Part shown: piece by piece, positions 10,611-20,638 of the stretch
How positions within the stretch are numbered: the stretch's first letter is position 1
How the letters are laid out: each line of letters begins with the position of its first letter
Source: Evernia prunastri
Lineage: Eukaryota; Ascomycota; Lecanoromycetes; Lecanorales; Parmeliaceae
Length of the DNA: 64,000 nucleotides
Assembly (NCBI GenBank): GCA_003184365.1
Contig: NKYR01000066.1
Location: 152,644 to 216,643, forward strand
Direction: 5' to 3'
Translations under genes and position numbers: made by a program
The notes under the pieces: model-generated
The model's database searches: none
What the model saw: the letters and a program-made list of their open reading frames with translations, nothing else
Told to the model about the DNA's origin: nothing

Positions 10611-11606
10611 ATCGAATTACGCGAGTGCTAAGACTGTTGGCGACGCACCGTATCTTTGAGGCAGTCGACGGTGAAACAGGTAGGTTCCGGCATACGGCGA
10701 ACTCTGCGCTGTTGGGGAGGGATGACGGACGGAATGCAGTGGCGGATATGCAGTAGGTATAACCCCATACAGATCCTTAAATCCGCATAACAAAATCTTT
10801 TATCCAATTATTGAATGAGCGACGTTCCATTAGAATGGACGACTTGTTCAAAGCTGCGTCCGAGACATCCACCCTAATTGCACGCTCACCTCATACCTCG
10901 GATGCACAGCACTGTGCCTTTTTGGCCCCGATTTGGCCTTTGTATCTTTATTATGAGCCAAACCCACAAAAGGCCGCGAGGTTTGCACAGGCTATGAGCA
11001 GCTGGTCTTAATGTGAGTCGTATTAGTATTAGGGTTTGTTCCTATTCAATTCCCTTTTCGTCCACCAAATCGTCTTGATTTGAAAGGCTAGAGTCTGATT
11101 CTTCAAACCCAGCGGATCGCGAAGTTATCCAACTCCGAGATGCCTTTCATTGGGAGTTGTTGAAGAATGGGACAGTGGTGACATTGGCGGTGGGAATGGC
11201 CATGTATCAGTTACGCTCGCACATGTTGCCTTTTCCCCATCTCTCAACGGAGATAGACGCTGTACTGACTCCACATAGCAATTCCCCTCCTTGAGGTTCA
11301 TCGTGCAAGACATCTCCAACCACATGCTGACTCCAGCCCAAAGCACAGCCATTCAGAGTCTCGGAAACCGATTGACCTTCCAACAGCACGACTTCTTCAA
11401 ACCCCAGCCGGAACAAAACGCCAACGTCTTCCTCTTACGACAGTGCTTGCACAACTACAACGATGGTGACTGTATGAAGATTCTGCGAGGCGTGATTCTC
11501 GCCCTGGAGCGGTGCGATCCAGGGACGCCGCTTCTCATCAACGAAATCATTCTGCCCGAGAGTTTCATACCCTTCTCAAGGAAGCCGATCCGCGCTTCGA
11601 GGTGAG
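10571..11606 (+). pseudogene. Decayed S-adenosylmethionine-dependent O-methyltransferase
   Basis: Segments of a plant/fungal-type O-methyltransferase (Methyltransf_2) appear in order. First comes the winged-helix N-part (AELAEKAGMDEDRITRVLRL, then RIFEAVDGETGRFRHTANSA). Next is the stretch with YYEPNPQKAARFAQAMSSW at 10950-11010. Then come the SAM-binding motif IGGGNGHVSV near 11180 and a segment from FIVQDISNHML to NEIILPES ending at 11606. A stop ends the first segment at about 10755. A missing base just before the SAM motif shifts the frame, and another stop precedes the last segment. A GTGAGC donor-like site follows 11603, but no last exon was found. Family assignment is good; function is lost. 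Confidence 0.75.
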
Positions 11607-11924
11607 CTTCTCTCCGCTACTAGCTAGATACATCCCTTTTGTATAGATTCCCCAGCCGCTGATCGGAAATCCTTTCCAACCATGACAAATACGATGGGAT
11701 TGGGTTTGCTTGAAGTTCACTTCAACACAACATGAAGGTCTTTCAATTTGACTTGACCCTGGCTTTACTCAGAAGACTTATCGCACTGGATATAAATCTT
11801 GTTATTCACGAAAATGCTTGATGGAATACTCCGTAAAGTAAGTTGTGCCGCGTGCGAGAGTTGATTGATTGATTGATTGATTGATTCATACTACCCTGAA
11901 GTCTTGCCTGATTGGCCGACTATG
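11607..11924. other. Spacer with a (TTGA)n microsatellite at about 11860-11886
   Basis: Apart from six or seven GATT/TTGA units, nothing is recognisable. The missing last exon of the O-methyltransferase was not found here. Confidence 0.5.
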
Positions 11925-12200
11925 CGAGATGTGCTATCTATCAAATAATCTACCTAATTTTCTGAACCATTGAAAGAGGCTACCCTACGGTCGCCGGACC
12001 CCTTTCGTAAAGAACCATGTCCTGCTTTTTGACCCGAAACCCTTGGTGTTTTCTATATATTGTAGATTCCATATGGTGTGGGACCCCTCTAAGCCCGGGG
12101 GTCCCAAAGAACAGTATCCCAATTCCAACTCTTTTCCATTCCAGCCCACTTGGCGAGATTGCTCTGACGACTGCTAAGGGTCACTACTTCTCAGTGTAGT
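11925..12200 (+). repeat. Dispersed repeat, copy 1 (partner about 50705-50960)
   Basis: Collinear similarity to 50705-50960: TCTATCAAAxAAT followed by CTACCTAATTTTCTGAA, later CGTAAAGAACC/CGTAAGATAACC, and at the end GACTGCTAAGGGTCACTAC/GACTGCTGAGGATCACTAC. No terminal repeats or protein domain could be assigned, so the element type is unknown. Confidence 0.5.
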
Positions 12201-12212
12201 TGTAACGGGGTC

Positions 12213-12299
12213 TGTCATGGTGTGGATCTCAGTCTAGTCAGGTTAATCTATGCGATAGCCGACGATCTAGGCGACAGCCCCTTAAGGGCTGCTCGCATC
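12213..12299 (+). repeat. LTR type A, 5' part, cut at a single N (12300)
   Basis: The first 87 bp of the 185-bp type A LTR (TGTCATGGTGTGGATCTCAG start) end exactly at the N. What follows belongs to a different element (type D), so the join is suspect. Confidence 0.8.
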
Positions 12300-12301
12300 N
12301 A

Positions 12302-12520
12302 AAGGACCCTCAGACAGGAGAAAGAGGATGCCTCATGTACAAATTCAAATGGACAGGCCATCAGAGCGATGTACCTAAATGGGAACCGTACTGGCACGCT
12401 GCAGGGTGCCCAGACTTGGTAGCGGATTTTCATCACACGCAACCTAACAAGGCAGGCCCTCATCACTCTTTTCAGACCCCAGAGGACTGGGAACCATTAG
12501 TGGCCATACTATGCTGTTGA
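12302..12520 (+). pseudogene. Chromodomain end of a Ty3/gypsy polyprotein (type D element)
   Basis: Directly after the N at 12300 an open frame begins KDPQTGERG and continues through MYKFKWTGH, DVPKWEPY and LVADFHHTQP. This is the aromatic-rich chromodomain pattern found at the integrase C-terminus of chromoviruses. It ends at the stop at 12518-12520. A purine tract (GAGAGGGGGGTAG) sits directly before the LTR at 12632. Only the last 72 codons of the polyprotein are present, so this is the 3' end of one element. Confidence 0.65.
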
Positions 12521-12631
12521 GGGACGTCCTCCATCAATGGACCTTCACGGCATCAGCATCTCCACTATATCCTAACTCCACTCTGCAATTTTTATACCAT
12601 GCGGGCATGGCGATTCTTGAGAGGGGGGTAG

Positions 12632-12814
12632 TGTCACGGTCTCAGCCTTAGCGTTGCTCCAAGCTTCTCCGCGAACGGCGCTAGACTCAACTAGGCCTAG
12701 CGCACCCACACATTTGTACTTAGAACAGCATTCCTTCTACATAGAACATCATAGTAGAATTCCATTCAAACCTGATTCATAGTATCATTACGATCCAATA
12801 TCAAGTCCCTGACA
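12632..12814 (+). repeat. LTR type D, 183 bp
   Basis: The repeat begins TGTCACGG and ends CCCTGACA with TGTCA/TGACA inverted tips, preceded by a polypurine tract. Only one copy is visible in the window. Confidence 0.65.
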
Positions 12815-13127
12815 TTAGATACTATTACTTTAACGACGAATAACAAAAAATCTATCGCTGACTCGAGCTCGCGATGTAAGATTATTATTTTATATAGTAG
12901 ATTTTTGACTATGTTTCTCGCGCGAATCAGCTTATCTAACGAAAGTCTCGTCTATATTAAATTATTATCGAATTCGATTTCAAAAAAGTCGAAAATAATA
13001 TCGAAAATGCTTTTGATATAATTTATTATGAGATTCAATTCGACGTATAAACGATCAAAATCGCGATCGTAGATTTATACGTCTATATGAGATGAAAGAA
13101 TAGCGAAAAAGTCGTTTAGATAATAAA
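12815..13127. other. AT-rich, RIP-like decayed DNA
   Basis: The sequence is TA-rich and poor in CA, with CpG still present, which is the pattern left by CpA-to-TpA mutation. No coding frame survives. Confidence 0.5.
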
Positions 13128-13312
13128 TGTCATGGTGTGGATCTCAGTCTAGTCAGGTTAATCTATGCGATAGCCGACGATCTAGGCGACAGCCCCTTAA
13201 GGGCTGCTCGCATCCCCCGTTCTTTCTTGTTTCCTCATCTTTCGTCTTGGCCTTTACCTTAGTCCTAGCCATAGAGAATGAGATTCCTCTTATCAAGCCT
13301 CGTTCCCTGACA
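13128..13312 (+). repeat. LTR type A, full length 185 bp
   Basis: TGTCATGG...CCCTGACA. It is followed by the type A leader (TTACGAAAGATCGAACAACC), so it acts as a 5' LTR. The leader does not begin with the TGG expected for tRNA priming. Confidence 0.85.
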
Positions 13313-13900
13313 TTACGAAAGATCGAACAACCGGTTTAACGCTTCTACGCGTAGAAAACCAAATCTCGAAGATGCTGAAATCCTTTCAGGTCTCGACGCT
13401 GGTATCCTTCCTCCAGGTCTTGACGCTGGAATTCTTCAGGTCTTGAACACCTAGTCCCGTCAACGATTCGATCTCTTTGTTGAGCAGTTCGTCTCGCAAC
13501 CTTGTCATTACGAAAGATCGAACAACCGGTTTAACGCTTCTACGCGTAGAAAACCAAACCTCGCAAGATGCTGGAATCCTTTCAGGTCTCGACGCTGGTA
13601 TCCTTTCTCCAGGTCTTGATGCTGGAATCCTTCAGGTCTTGAAAACCCAGTCCCGCCAACGATTCGATCTCTTTATTGAGCATTTCGTGTCTCACCTTCC
13701 GTGCCTCGCCTTCCGCGCCTCGCCTTCCGCGTCTCTCGTCCAGCACGACAGTAAACTGCATCCGTGTCTCGCCTTCCGTGTCTCGCCTTCCGCGCCTCGC
13801 CTTCCGCGTCTCTCGTCCAGCACGACAATAAACTGCATCCGTGCCTCGCTTTCCGTGTCTCGCCTTCCGTGCCTTCGCTCCGACCGCTCGCCTGATCCAG
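13313..13900 (+). repeat. Type A leader with a 195-bp tandem duplication and a 72-bp minisatellite
   Basis: TTACGAAAGATCGAACAACC occurs at 13313 and again at 13508, and the intervening text is nearly repeated (GGTCTTGACGCTGGAAT units). From about 13683 to 13880 a unit containing CTCGTCCAGCACGACA and AACTGCATCCGTG recurs with period 72. The 258-codon frame across this region is repeat-derived and is not called as a gene. Confidence 0.7.
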
Positions 13901-14129
13901 TTCGACTATCGTACGTTGCAGCAGCAGCTGAACTACGTAATCCCGCTTCAGATCTCGCCAAGTCTTCCTATCTCGCCCGCCTCGTCTGGGCCAAATGCCA
14001 GCCCTCGTCAAGTCCAGCCTCATTCTCCCGTACCTCGTCCTTTGCTCCTCCGTCTCCTCCCCGGAAATCACGTCAAATTTTTTCGTCCCTCGCGTCCGTT
14101 CGGTCCTACACTATCGGGCTTCAAGAAGG

Positions 14130-14714
14130 GGAGGGGGCTTTCTTTTTTGTGGCTGGGGACCAGCCACCTAAAAGGGGGGGTACTATGGGGAGTGAGGAGA
14201 GTAGCATACCTCCTCCTATACCGAAGGGAATGTCGGTATCCATGCTGCGATGAGTATGGTCCCATAGGCATATGCGGTAGCATGCTAGTATGTCGGTATC
14301 TATACTACGAAGAGTGTAGCCTACATACGTACATGCGGTAGCCGCAAAGGATACTCGTCGGCCATTTGACCAAGACCCTAGATACGTATGTATCTATGGT
14401 CTGTGAAAGGGTCGAACCTGACAAGAAATTTTTTTTGGATTTCTTTCTTCTAGCCTTCGCCTTCGCCTTCGCCTTCGCCTTCGCCTTCGCCTTCGTCTCC
14501 GGTCTCGCCTCGCGTTCGTCCTTCGTCTAATCCTCCTCTCGCCCGCCTAATCTTCGCCTGTGTCTCGTCCAGTTTTCGCCTTTCTCGCCTCGCTTGCTCG
14601 CCGCGCTTAGTCTTCGCCTCCGCCCTCGCCTTGTCTCCGCCTTCGTCTTTACCTTCGCCTTGTCTACATCCTTTGTCTGCTTCGCAGGAGCTCAGCCTTT
14701 GAAGGGGGAGCTAC
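14130..14714 (+). repeat. Type A 3' non-coding region with (CCTTCG)7 and polypurine tract
   Basis: A block with GTGGCTGGGGACCAGCCACC and several TATGTCGGTATC motifs is followed by seven CCTTCG units (14454-14495), a long pyrimidine-rich stretch, and the tract GAAGGGGGAGCTAC at the LTR edge. The same block recurs at 15341-15904, and its pyrimidine-rich part at 14827-15125 and 16703-16927. Confidence 0.7.
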
Positions 14715-14825
14715 TGTCATGGTGTGGATCTCAGTCTAGCCAGGTTAATCTATGCGATAGCCGACGATCTAGGCGACAGCCCCTTAAGGGCTGCTCGCAT
14801 CCCCCGTTCTTTCTTGTTTCCTCAT
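14715..14825 (+). repeat. LTR type A, cut at a single N (14826)
   Basis: The first 111 bp of the LTR are present. It carries the CTAGCC variant shared with the copy at 15905. Confidence 0.8.
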
Positions 14826-14826
14826 N

Positions 14827-15125
14827 TTTTTTTTTGGATTTCTTTCTTCTAGCCTTCGCCTTCGCCTTCGCCTTCGCCTTCGCCTTCGCCTTCGCCTTCG
14901 CCTTCGTCTCCGGTCTCGCCTCGCGTTCGTCCTTCGTCTAATCCTCCTCTCGCCCGCCTAATCTTCGCCTGTGTCTCGTCCAGTTTTCGCCTTTCTCGCC
15001 TCGCTTGCTCGCCGCGCTTAGTCTTCGCCTCCGCCCTCGCCTTGTCTCCGCCTTCGTCTTTACCTTCGCCTTGTCTACATCCTTTGTCTGCTTCGCAGGA
15101 GCTCAGCCTTTGAAGGGGGAGCTAC
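14827..15125 (+). repeat. Type A 3' non-coding region with (CCTTCG)9
   Basis: Same as 14440-14714 but with nine hexamer units (14853-14906). Placed directly after an N inside an LTR, so probably an alternative copy joined by the assembler. Confidence 0.7.
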
Positions 15126-15310
15126 TGTCATGGTGTGGATCTCAGTCTAGTCAGGTTAATCTATGCGATAGCCGACGATCTAGGCGACAGCCCCTTAAGG
15201 GCTGCTCGCATCCCCCGTTCTTTCTTGTTTCCTGATCTTTCGTCTTGGCCTTTACCTTAGTCCTAGCCATAGAGAATGAGATTCCTCTTATCAAGCCTCG
15301 TTCCCTGACA
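15126..15310 (+). repeat. LTR type A, full length 185 bp
   Basis: Preceded by the GAAGGGGGAGCTAC tract, so it is a 3' LTR, yet it is followed by 29 bp of the 5' leader before the N at 15340. An LTR joined to both internal ends indicates tandem elements or a mis-join. Confidence 0.85.
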
Positions 15311-15340
15311 TTACGAAAGATCGAACAACCGGTTTAACGN

Positions 15341-15904
15341 TTTCTTTTTTGTGGCTGGGGACCAGCCACCTAAAAGGGGGGATACTATGGGGAGTGAGGA
15401 GAGTAGCATACCTCCTCCTATACCGAAGGGCATGTCGGTATCCATGCTGCGATGAGTATGGTCCCATAGGCATATGCGGTAGCATGCTAGTATGTCGGTA
15501 TCTATACTACGAAGAGTGTAGCCTACATACGTACATGTGGTAGCCGCAAAGGATACTCGTCGGCCATTTGACCAAGACCCTAGATACGTATGTATCTATG
15601 GTCTGTGAAAGGGTCGAACCTGACAAGAAATTTTTTTTGGATTTCTTTCTTCTAGCCTTCGCCTTCGCCTTCGCCTTCGCCTTCGTCTCCGGTCTCGCCT
15701 CGCGTTCGTCCTTCGTCTAATCCTCCTCTCGCCCGCCTAATCTTCGCCTGTGTCTCGTCCAGTTTTCGCCTTTCTCGCCTCGCTTGCTCGCCGCGCTTAG
15801 TCTTCGCCTCCGCCCTCGCCTTGTCTCCGCCTTCGTCTTTACCTTCGCCTTGTCTACATCCTTTGTCTGCTTCGCAGGAGCTCAGCCTTTGAAGGGGGAG
15901 CTAC
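15341..15904 (+). repeat. Type A 3' non-coding region with (CCTTCG)5
   Basis: Repeats 14141-14714 almost exactly, with five hexamer units (15656-15685). Ends with the same polypurine tract. Confidence 0.7.
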
Positions 15905-16089
15905 TGTCATGGTGTGGATCTCAGTCTAGCCAGGTTAATCTATGCGATAGCCGACGATCTAGGCGACAGCCCCTTAAGGGCTGCTCGCATCCCCCGTTCT
16001 TTCTTGTTTCCTGATCTTTCGTCTTGGCCTTTACCTTAGTCCTAGCCATAGAGAATGAGATTCCTCTTATCAAGCCTCGTTCCCTGACA
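15905..16089 (+). repeat. LTR type A, full length 185 bp
   Basis: 3' LTR leading into AT-rich unique sequence (16090-16326). No matching 5-bp target duplication was found for a left partner in the window. Confidence 0.85.
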
Positions 16090-16326
16090 GAAGACGATAT
16101 AATGTTTTTTAGCAGCAAGAATATTATTACTAATCGTTTATACAAAAAGCTTGATAACAAGTAATTTGAATTCTTTTAGATTGAAAAGCTGGTAAAATCG
16201 TCTTAAAGATTATAACTTCCAAAGATCATAAAGATTTATAATATCTTTTACTTTAAGCTTCTCACTCTCGTCGTTACGAATTTCTTATCTAATCAAAAGA
16301 ATTTCGAATCGTCGATAGTTATAGTC

Positions 16327-16551
16327 TGTTACGGACGTACCCTAGCTGTCAGGTACAAAGGGAGTGTTTATGGCTATGTGTCAGGCACATAGAGTATTTA
16401 TTGGTCATTGACACATTCTCATTATCACATAGGCTAGCGGGGATTCTTCCTAGTATTTAAGCGCTCTTCTCCTGTGTACATATTCGCTCTTTATCTAGTT
16501 GTCTTATTCAATTTACCCCCATTAGACTTGACTCTGGGCACGGTTCTGACA
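16327..16551 (+). repeat. LTR type C, 225 bp, with 5' internal sequence to 16701
   Basis: TGTTACGG...TTCTGACA with internal TGTCAGG and ATTTAAGCGCTC motifs. The following 150 bp (starting CTACAACTAGATC) match the leader after the type C LTR at 25168. At the N (16702) it is joined to type A 3' sequence, which is not a natural continuation. Confidence 0.8.
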
Positions 16552-16702
16552 CTACAACTAGATCATCCACCCTTCCGTTCGTACTGACAAGCGAACAGTA
16601 AAAGAAAATTGTCATCGGGACCGTTGTGAAGACGTTTCGACGTCAGATCATTGGGCATCCGGGTGTGGCCTACCTACGGGCAAAACGAACCATTCGTGGC
16701 TN

Positions 16703-16927
16703 CCTTCGTCTCCGGTCTCGCCTCGCGTTCGTCCTTCGTCTAATCCTCCTCTCGCCCGCCTAATCTTCGCCTGTGTCTCGTCCAGTTTTCGCCTTTCTCG
16801 CCTCGCTTGCTCGCCGCGCTTAGTCTTCGCCTCCGCCCTCGCCTTGTCTCCGCCTTCGTCTTTACCTTCGCCTTGTCTACATCCTTTGTCTGCTTCGCAG
16901 GAGCTCAGCCTTTGAAGGGGGAGCTAC
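16703..16927 (+). repeat. Type A 3' non-coding region, partial
   Basis: Pyrimidine-rich 3' region and polypurine tract of type A, starting at the N at 16702. Confidence 0.7.
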
Positions 16928-17112
16928 TGTCATGGTGTGGATCTCAGTCTAGTCAGGTTAATCTATGCGATAGCCGACGATCTAGGCGACAGCCCCTTAA
17001 GGGCTGCTCGCATCCCCCGTTCTTTCTTGTTTCCTCATCTTTCGTCTTGGAATTCTACCTAGTCCTAGCCATAGAGAATGAGAATCCTTCTATCAAGCCT
17101 CGTTCCCTGACA
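16928..17112 (+). repeat. LTR type A, variant subtype, 185 bp
   Basis: Carries GGAATTCTACCTAG in place of GGCCTTTACCTTAG. The same variant is found in the inverted LTR at 25994-26178, so these two belong together as a subtype. Confidence 0.85.
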
Positions 17113-17135
17113 GATGACGTCAAAGCTTAGACCGA

Positions 17136-17640
17136 GACTTTTCCAGCTGCAGACTTGCTAGCTGAAAGAACACTCACTCAGTAAATCATTATCAGCTTTA
17201 TAAGTCTCTTCTGCATCTAATTTCCAAAGTAGTCTGTGTTAATACTATCAGAGTAATCTATGGTCATGGTTCCAGCTCACAACACCATGACTCCTACTAC
17301 TCGGCCGGATCGGGCCTAGCGCGGCTTGGCCCTGCCCACAAATATCGGCCTTCTGCCATTATTAGACCTTCATAGCTATTATTCCGTTNGCAGACTTGCT
17401 AGCTGAAAGAACACTCACTCAGTAAATCATTATCAGCTTTATAAGTCTCTTCTGCATCTAATTTCCAAAGTAGTCTGTGTTAATACTATCAGAGTAATCT
17501 ATGGTCATGGTTCCAGCTCACAACACCATGACTCCTACTACTCGGCCGGATCGGGCCTAGCGCGGCTTGGCCCTGCCCACAAATATCGGCCTTCTGCCAT
17601 CATTAGATCTTTATAGCTATTATTCCGTTCATACCGGAAT
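17136..17640 (+). repeat. Direct repeat of about 250 bp, joined by an N at 17389
   Basis: GCAGACTTGCTAGCTGAAAG starts both copies (17136 and 17390), and the copies differ at only a few bases near their ends (for example CATTATTAGAC versus CATCATTAGAT). Either a real tandem duplication or the same locus represented twice. Confidence 0.7.
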
Positions 17641-17679
17641 CAATGCATTCAGCTACACCTCCAGTCCCTGACATCTATG

Positions 17680-17960
17680 CAAGTTCTATCAGAGCAGTCA
17701 GTCATATTAGAGCAACCTATATCAAAGCAGTCTATATCAGAGCAGCCTATGCTAGTCATATCTATATCAGTTTAGTCTATGTCAATCCTATCAGAGTCAG
17801 TCCTACCAAAGCAATCTATATTAGTTCTTTCAGAGTAGTTTATGTCAGTTATATCAGAGCAATCTATGTCTGTTCTACCAAAGCAGTTCGTGCCTGCGAT
17901 ATCACTATATCAGTCTATTTCACAGTTACCAAAGTAGTCTATATAGCAAGCTTCGCTCAC
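17680..17960 (+). repeat. Degenerate minisatellite built on TATATCAGAGCAGTCTA-like units
   Basis: About fifteen imperfect units resembling (C/T)TATCAGAGCAGTCTATA follow one another. The 136-codon frame here shows the matching peptide repetition and is therefore repeat-derived, not a gene. Confidence 0.55.
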
Positions 17961-19247
17961 ATCACAGCTGTCGAAGTAACTTCATATCGATCTAAATTAA
18001 GATTTTACATCACAGCTATCTCAGTCACTTCAGGTATACTATATCATTTCTAACTCTTTATACTACTGAATCCGACTTGCAATTAGGGTGAACTAGCTGT
18101 GTACTTAGCATGAGATGTATTTATTGACATCATTGATACTTGTGTTACGAAGCATTTCTTTGACTGTATAGCTTCAGGTCGCGGAAACTCCGTCTTCTTT
18201 GATCGGTAGTAGTTGAAAGGTGCTTTCTTGCTATGGTCATATGTAGCATAGTATGCTTGGCAGAGAGGGATCATCATCCTGCAGCTACTTCCTTCATAGA
18301 TTCAACATCTTCTTCTACCCACACGAATTCTACCCTATCATTTCTCACGCTACACTTTGTATAGGCCGTCCCAACGCTAATGCCACCCCAACACCTAATT
18401 TTTCAAATATTTGATCCACCCCTCCCACAACCATCTAGCACAATCACAACATGTCTGATTTATATGCCGTTATTCAAGAGCGTATTCAAGAGACCTTAGT
18501 TACTATTGTTCCTGAAACAAAGTCTAAAATCATTCGATTAACTGCTGAATATTATATGCTCTACGATTAGCTCCTAAATCGCTACAATCAGATCTCACTC
18601 AAAGACAATCACTCGTACGCTCTTACAGATTATGAAGAACAGACTCTTCATTAATATATATAACGACTCGATGAATTGAGAATATCTTATCATTATTTAA
18701 TGTTTATAAAAGCTATAAACTTTATTCTTCGCGAGCGCTCTAACTCACTCAGACGCGTGAATAATTATTAATCTACACGATTTTTAAAGCGTAATTCTTA
18801 GTACAAAATACGTAAATAAAAGTCTCTTACATCTTAACGAAAGAATACGTATAAGTTAAAGACTATTTTAGACTAATTTCAACGTTTTTAGAGAACTTGT
18901 CAAGAGTTTAAAGTATAAATTGAGAATATCTATAATTTCGACGAGATAGATTTTTAAATTGAGATTGAAAAGAGTTAATAAGTTATTATAGAAGAAAGAA
19001 TACTTTTATTCTATCAAACGAACGTCGATAATAGAGAGTATATCACTTCAATTGAGTGTGTTAGTGATTTCGACTATACGTCTTTCTCGATATTAATTCT
19101 AACTAAAAAATAGTATCTTAATAGCTAATTTTAAGAAAGTCTTAATTTCGATACTTTCTAAATTGTTAGCGACTCTAAATACGCAAATAATAATCTATAT
19201 AAAATCTAAATCAAGTATTTCGATTATTCTACGAAGAATAGACGTAT

Positions 19248-20227
19248 TGTCACGGTGTGAAGTCAGCCCAGCTTCCAGCCCAGATCTAGTCTAGATCTAG
19301 CCTACTCAGCCAAGGGTTGCTAGAACCCCATTCCCACTGTTGTATATGCGACGGTTATGCGATAGCCGTGTTGGCTTTCGTCTGATCCTATATAGGGGCG
19401 CTGAGCCCCCACTTTCCACTTTCCTTCCTTGTCTTTCGTCTTGTAAATAGACCTGACCCTATCAGACCAAGTATATCAAGTGGTAGCCCTAGTTCCANCG
19501 GCGAGCGAGCATGGTACGTTAATAGTGTCACGAACTCCAAGTACGACCGCCGATTCCAGCCACCCCTTTTGAAGTACTATGTCAATTGGGAGTCTCATGT
19601 CCCTACCTGGGAACCATTCAACTTGGTCGACAACTGCCAAACAGCTATCGACGAATATCACTCTTCTCGCCCCGATGCCCCCGGCCCACACACCACTCCA
19701 TGTTCCATTCCCGGATGTCAATGCCGCGACCCTTGATCCAACCCAAGTCCCCCGCCTAAGTCTTTTACCTATGCCTCGCCTATGCTTCGCCCGAAACCCA
19801 GTCCCTCGTCCAAGCCTAGCCTACGCCTCAGTTCCCTCACCTAGACTTCGCCCAGACGCCTCACCTTACCAAGTCACCTCGCTCTTGTCTCGCCTAGTCC
19901 CTCGCTTCGCTATTTCCCCCTAGCAGCTTCACAGGAGCTCAGCCTTCGAAGGGGGAGCTACTGTCACGGTGTGAAGTCAGCCCAGCTTCCAGCCCAGATC
20001 TAGTCTAGATCTAGCCTACTCAGCCAAGGGTTGCTAGAACCCCATTCCCACTGTTGTATATGCGACGGTTATGCGATAGCCGTGTTGGCTTTCGTCTGAT
20101 CCTATATAGGGGCGCTGAGCCCCCACTTTCCACTTTCCTTCCTTGTCTTTCGTCTTGTAAATAGACCTGACCCTATCAGACCAAGTATACCAAGTGGTAG
20201 CCCTAGTTCCAGCCTCGTTCCCTGACA
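19248..20227 (+). mobile_element. Type B chromovirus, internally collapsed, with target duplication CGTAT
   Basis: 5' LTR 19248-19497 (cut by N at 19498) and complete 3' LTR 19962-20227 (266 bp). The 5 bp before (19243-19247) and after (20228-20232) are both CGTAT. Between them lie only the last 78 codons of pol (chromodomain, stop at 19734-19736), a pyrimidine-rich 3' region and the polypurine tract. The element sits inside the decayed pogo transposase, so it is younger than it. Confidence 0.85.
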
Positions 20228-20415
20228 CGTATAAAGATATGAAGATTGCTTCTATTTGATAATTATGATAGTTATCTTATAAGAGAGATACTCAGCTATA
20301 TGAAAGAAAATAACATTATTCTCTTTTGTCTATTTTTATACTTTACACATCTATATTAATTATTGAATGTGAGTGTTTTTCAATTATTCAAGCACTGATA
20401 TACTAAAGCAATCGA

Positions 20416-20638
20416 TGTCAGAACCGTGCCCAGAGTCAAGTCTAATGGGGGTAAATTGAATAAGACAACTAGATAAGGAGGAAATATGTACAGAAGAAGA
20501 GCGCTTAAATACTAGGAAGAATCCCCGCTAGCCTATGTGTCAATGGGAATGTGTCAATAACCAATAAACACTCTATGTGCTAGACACATAGCCATAAACA
20601 CTCCCTATGTGCCTGACACCTAGGGTACGTCCGTAACA
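20416..20638 (-). mobile_element. Solo LTR of type C with target duplication ATCGA
   Basis: Inverted 223-bp type C LTR. ATCGA at 20411-20415 and 20639-20643 flank it exactly. No internal sequence is present, the usual result of recombination between two LTRs. It also interrupts the pogo relic. Confidence 0.85.

Noticed and set aside
13477..14253. 258-codon open frame on the plus strand
   Set aside because: It lies across the tandemly duplicated leader and minisatellite of the type A element; its Leu/Ser/Arg peptide repeats follow the DNA repeats.
14454..14906. CRISPR-like array of CCTTCG units
   Set aside because: Simple hexamer slippage in a retrotransposon 3' region, without spacers; the host is a fungus.
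12213..17112. Complete type A elements with target duplications
   Set aside because: I compared the 5 bp outside each outer type A LTR and found no matching pair; the N joins probably separated true partners.
17640..18053. 136-codon repetitive protein
   Set aside because: Explained by the degenerate DNA minisatellite.
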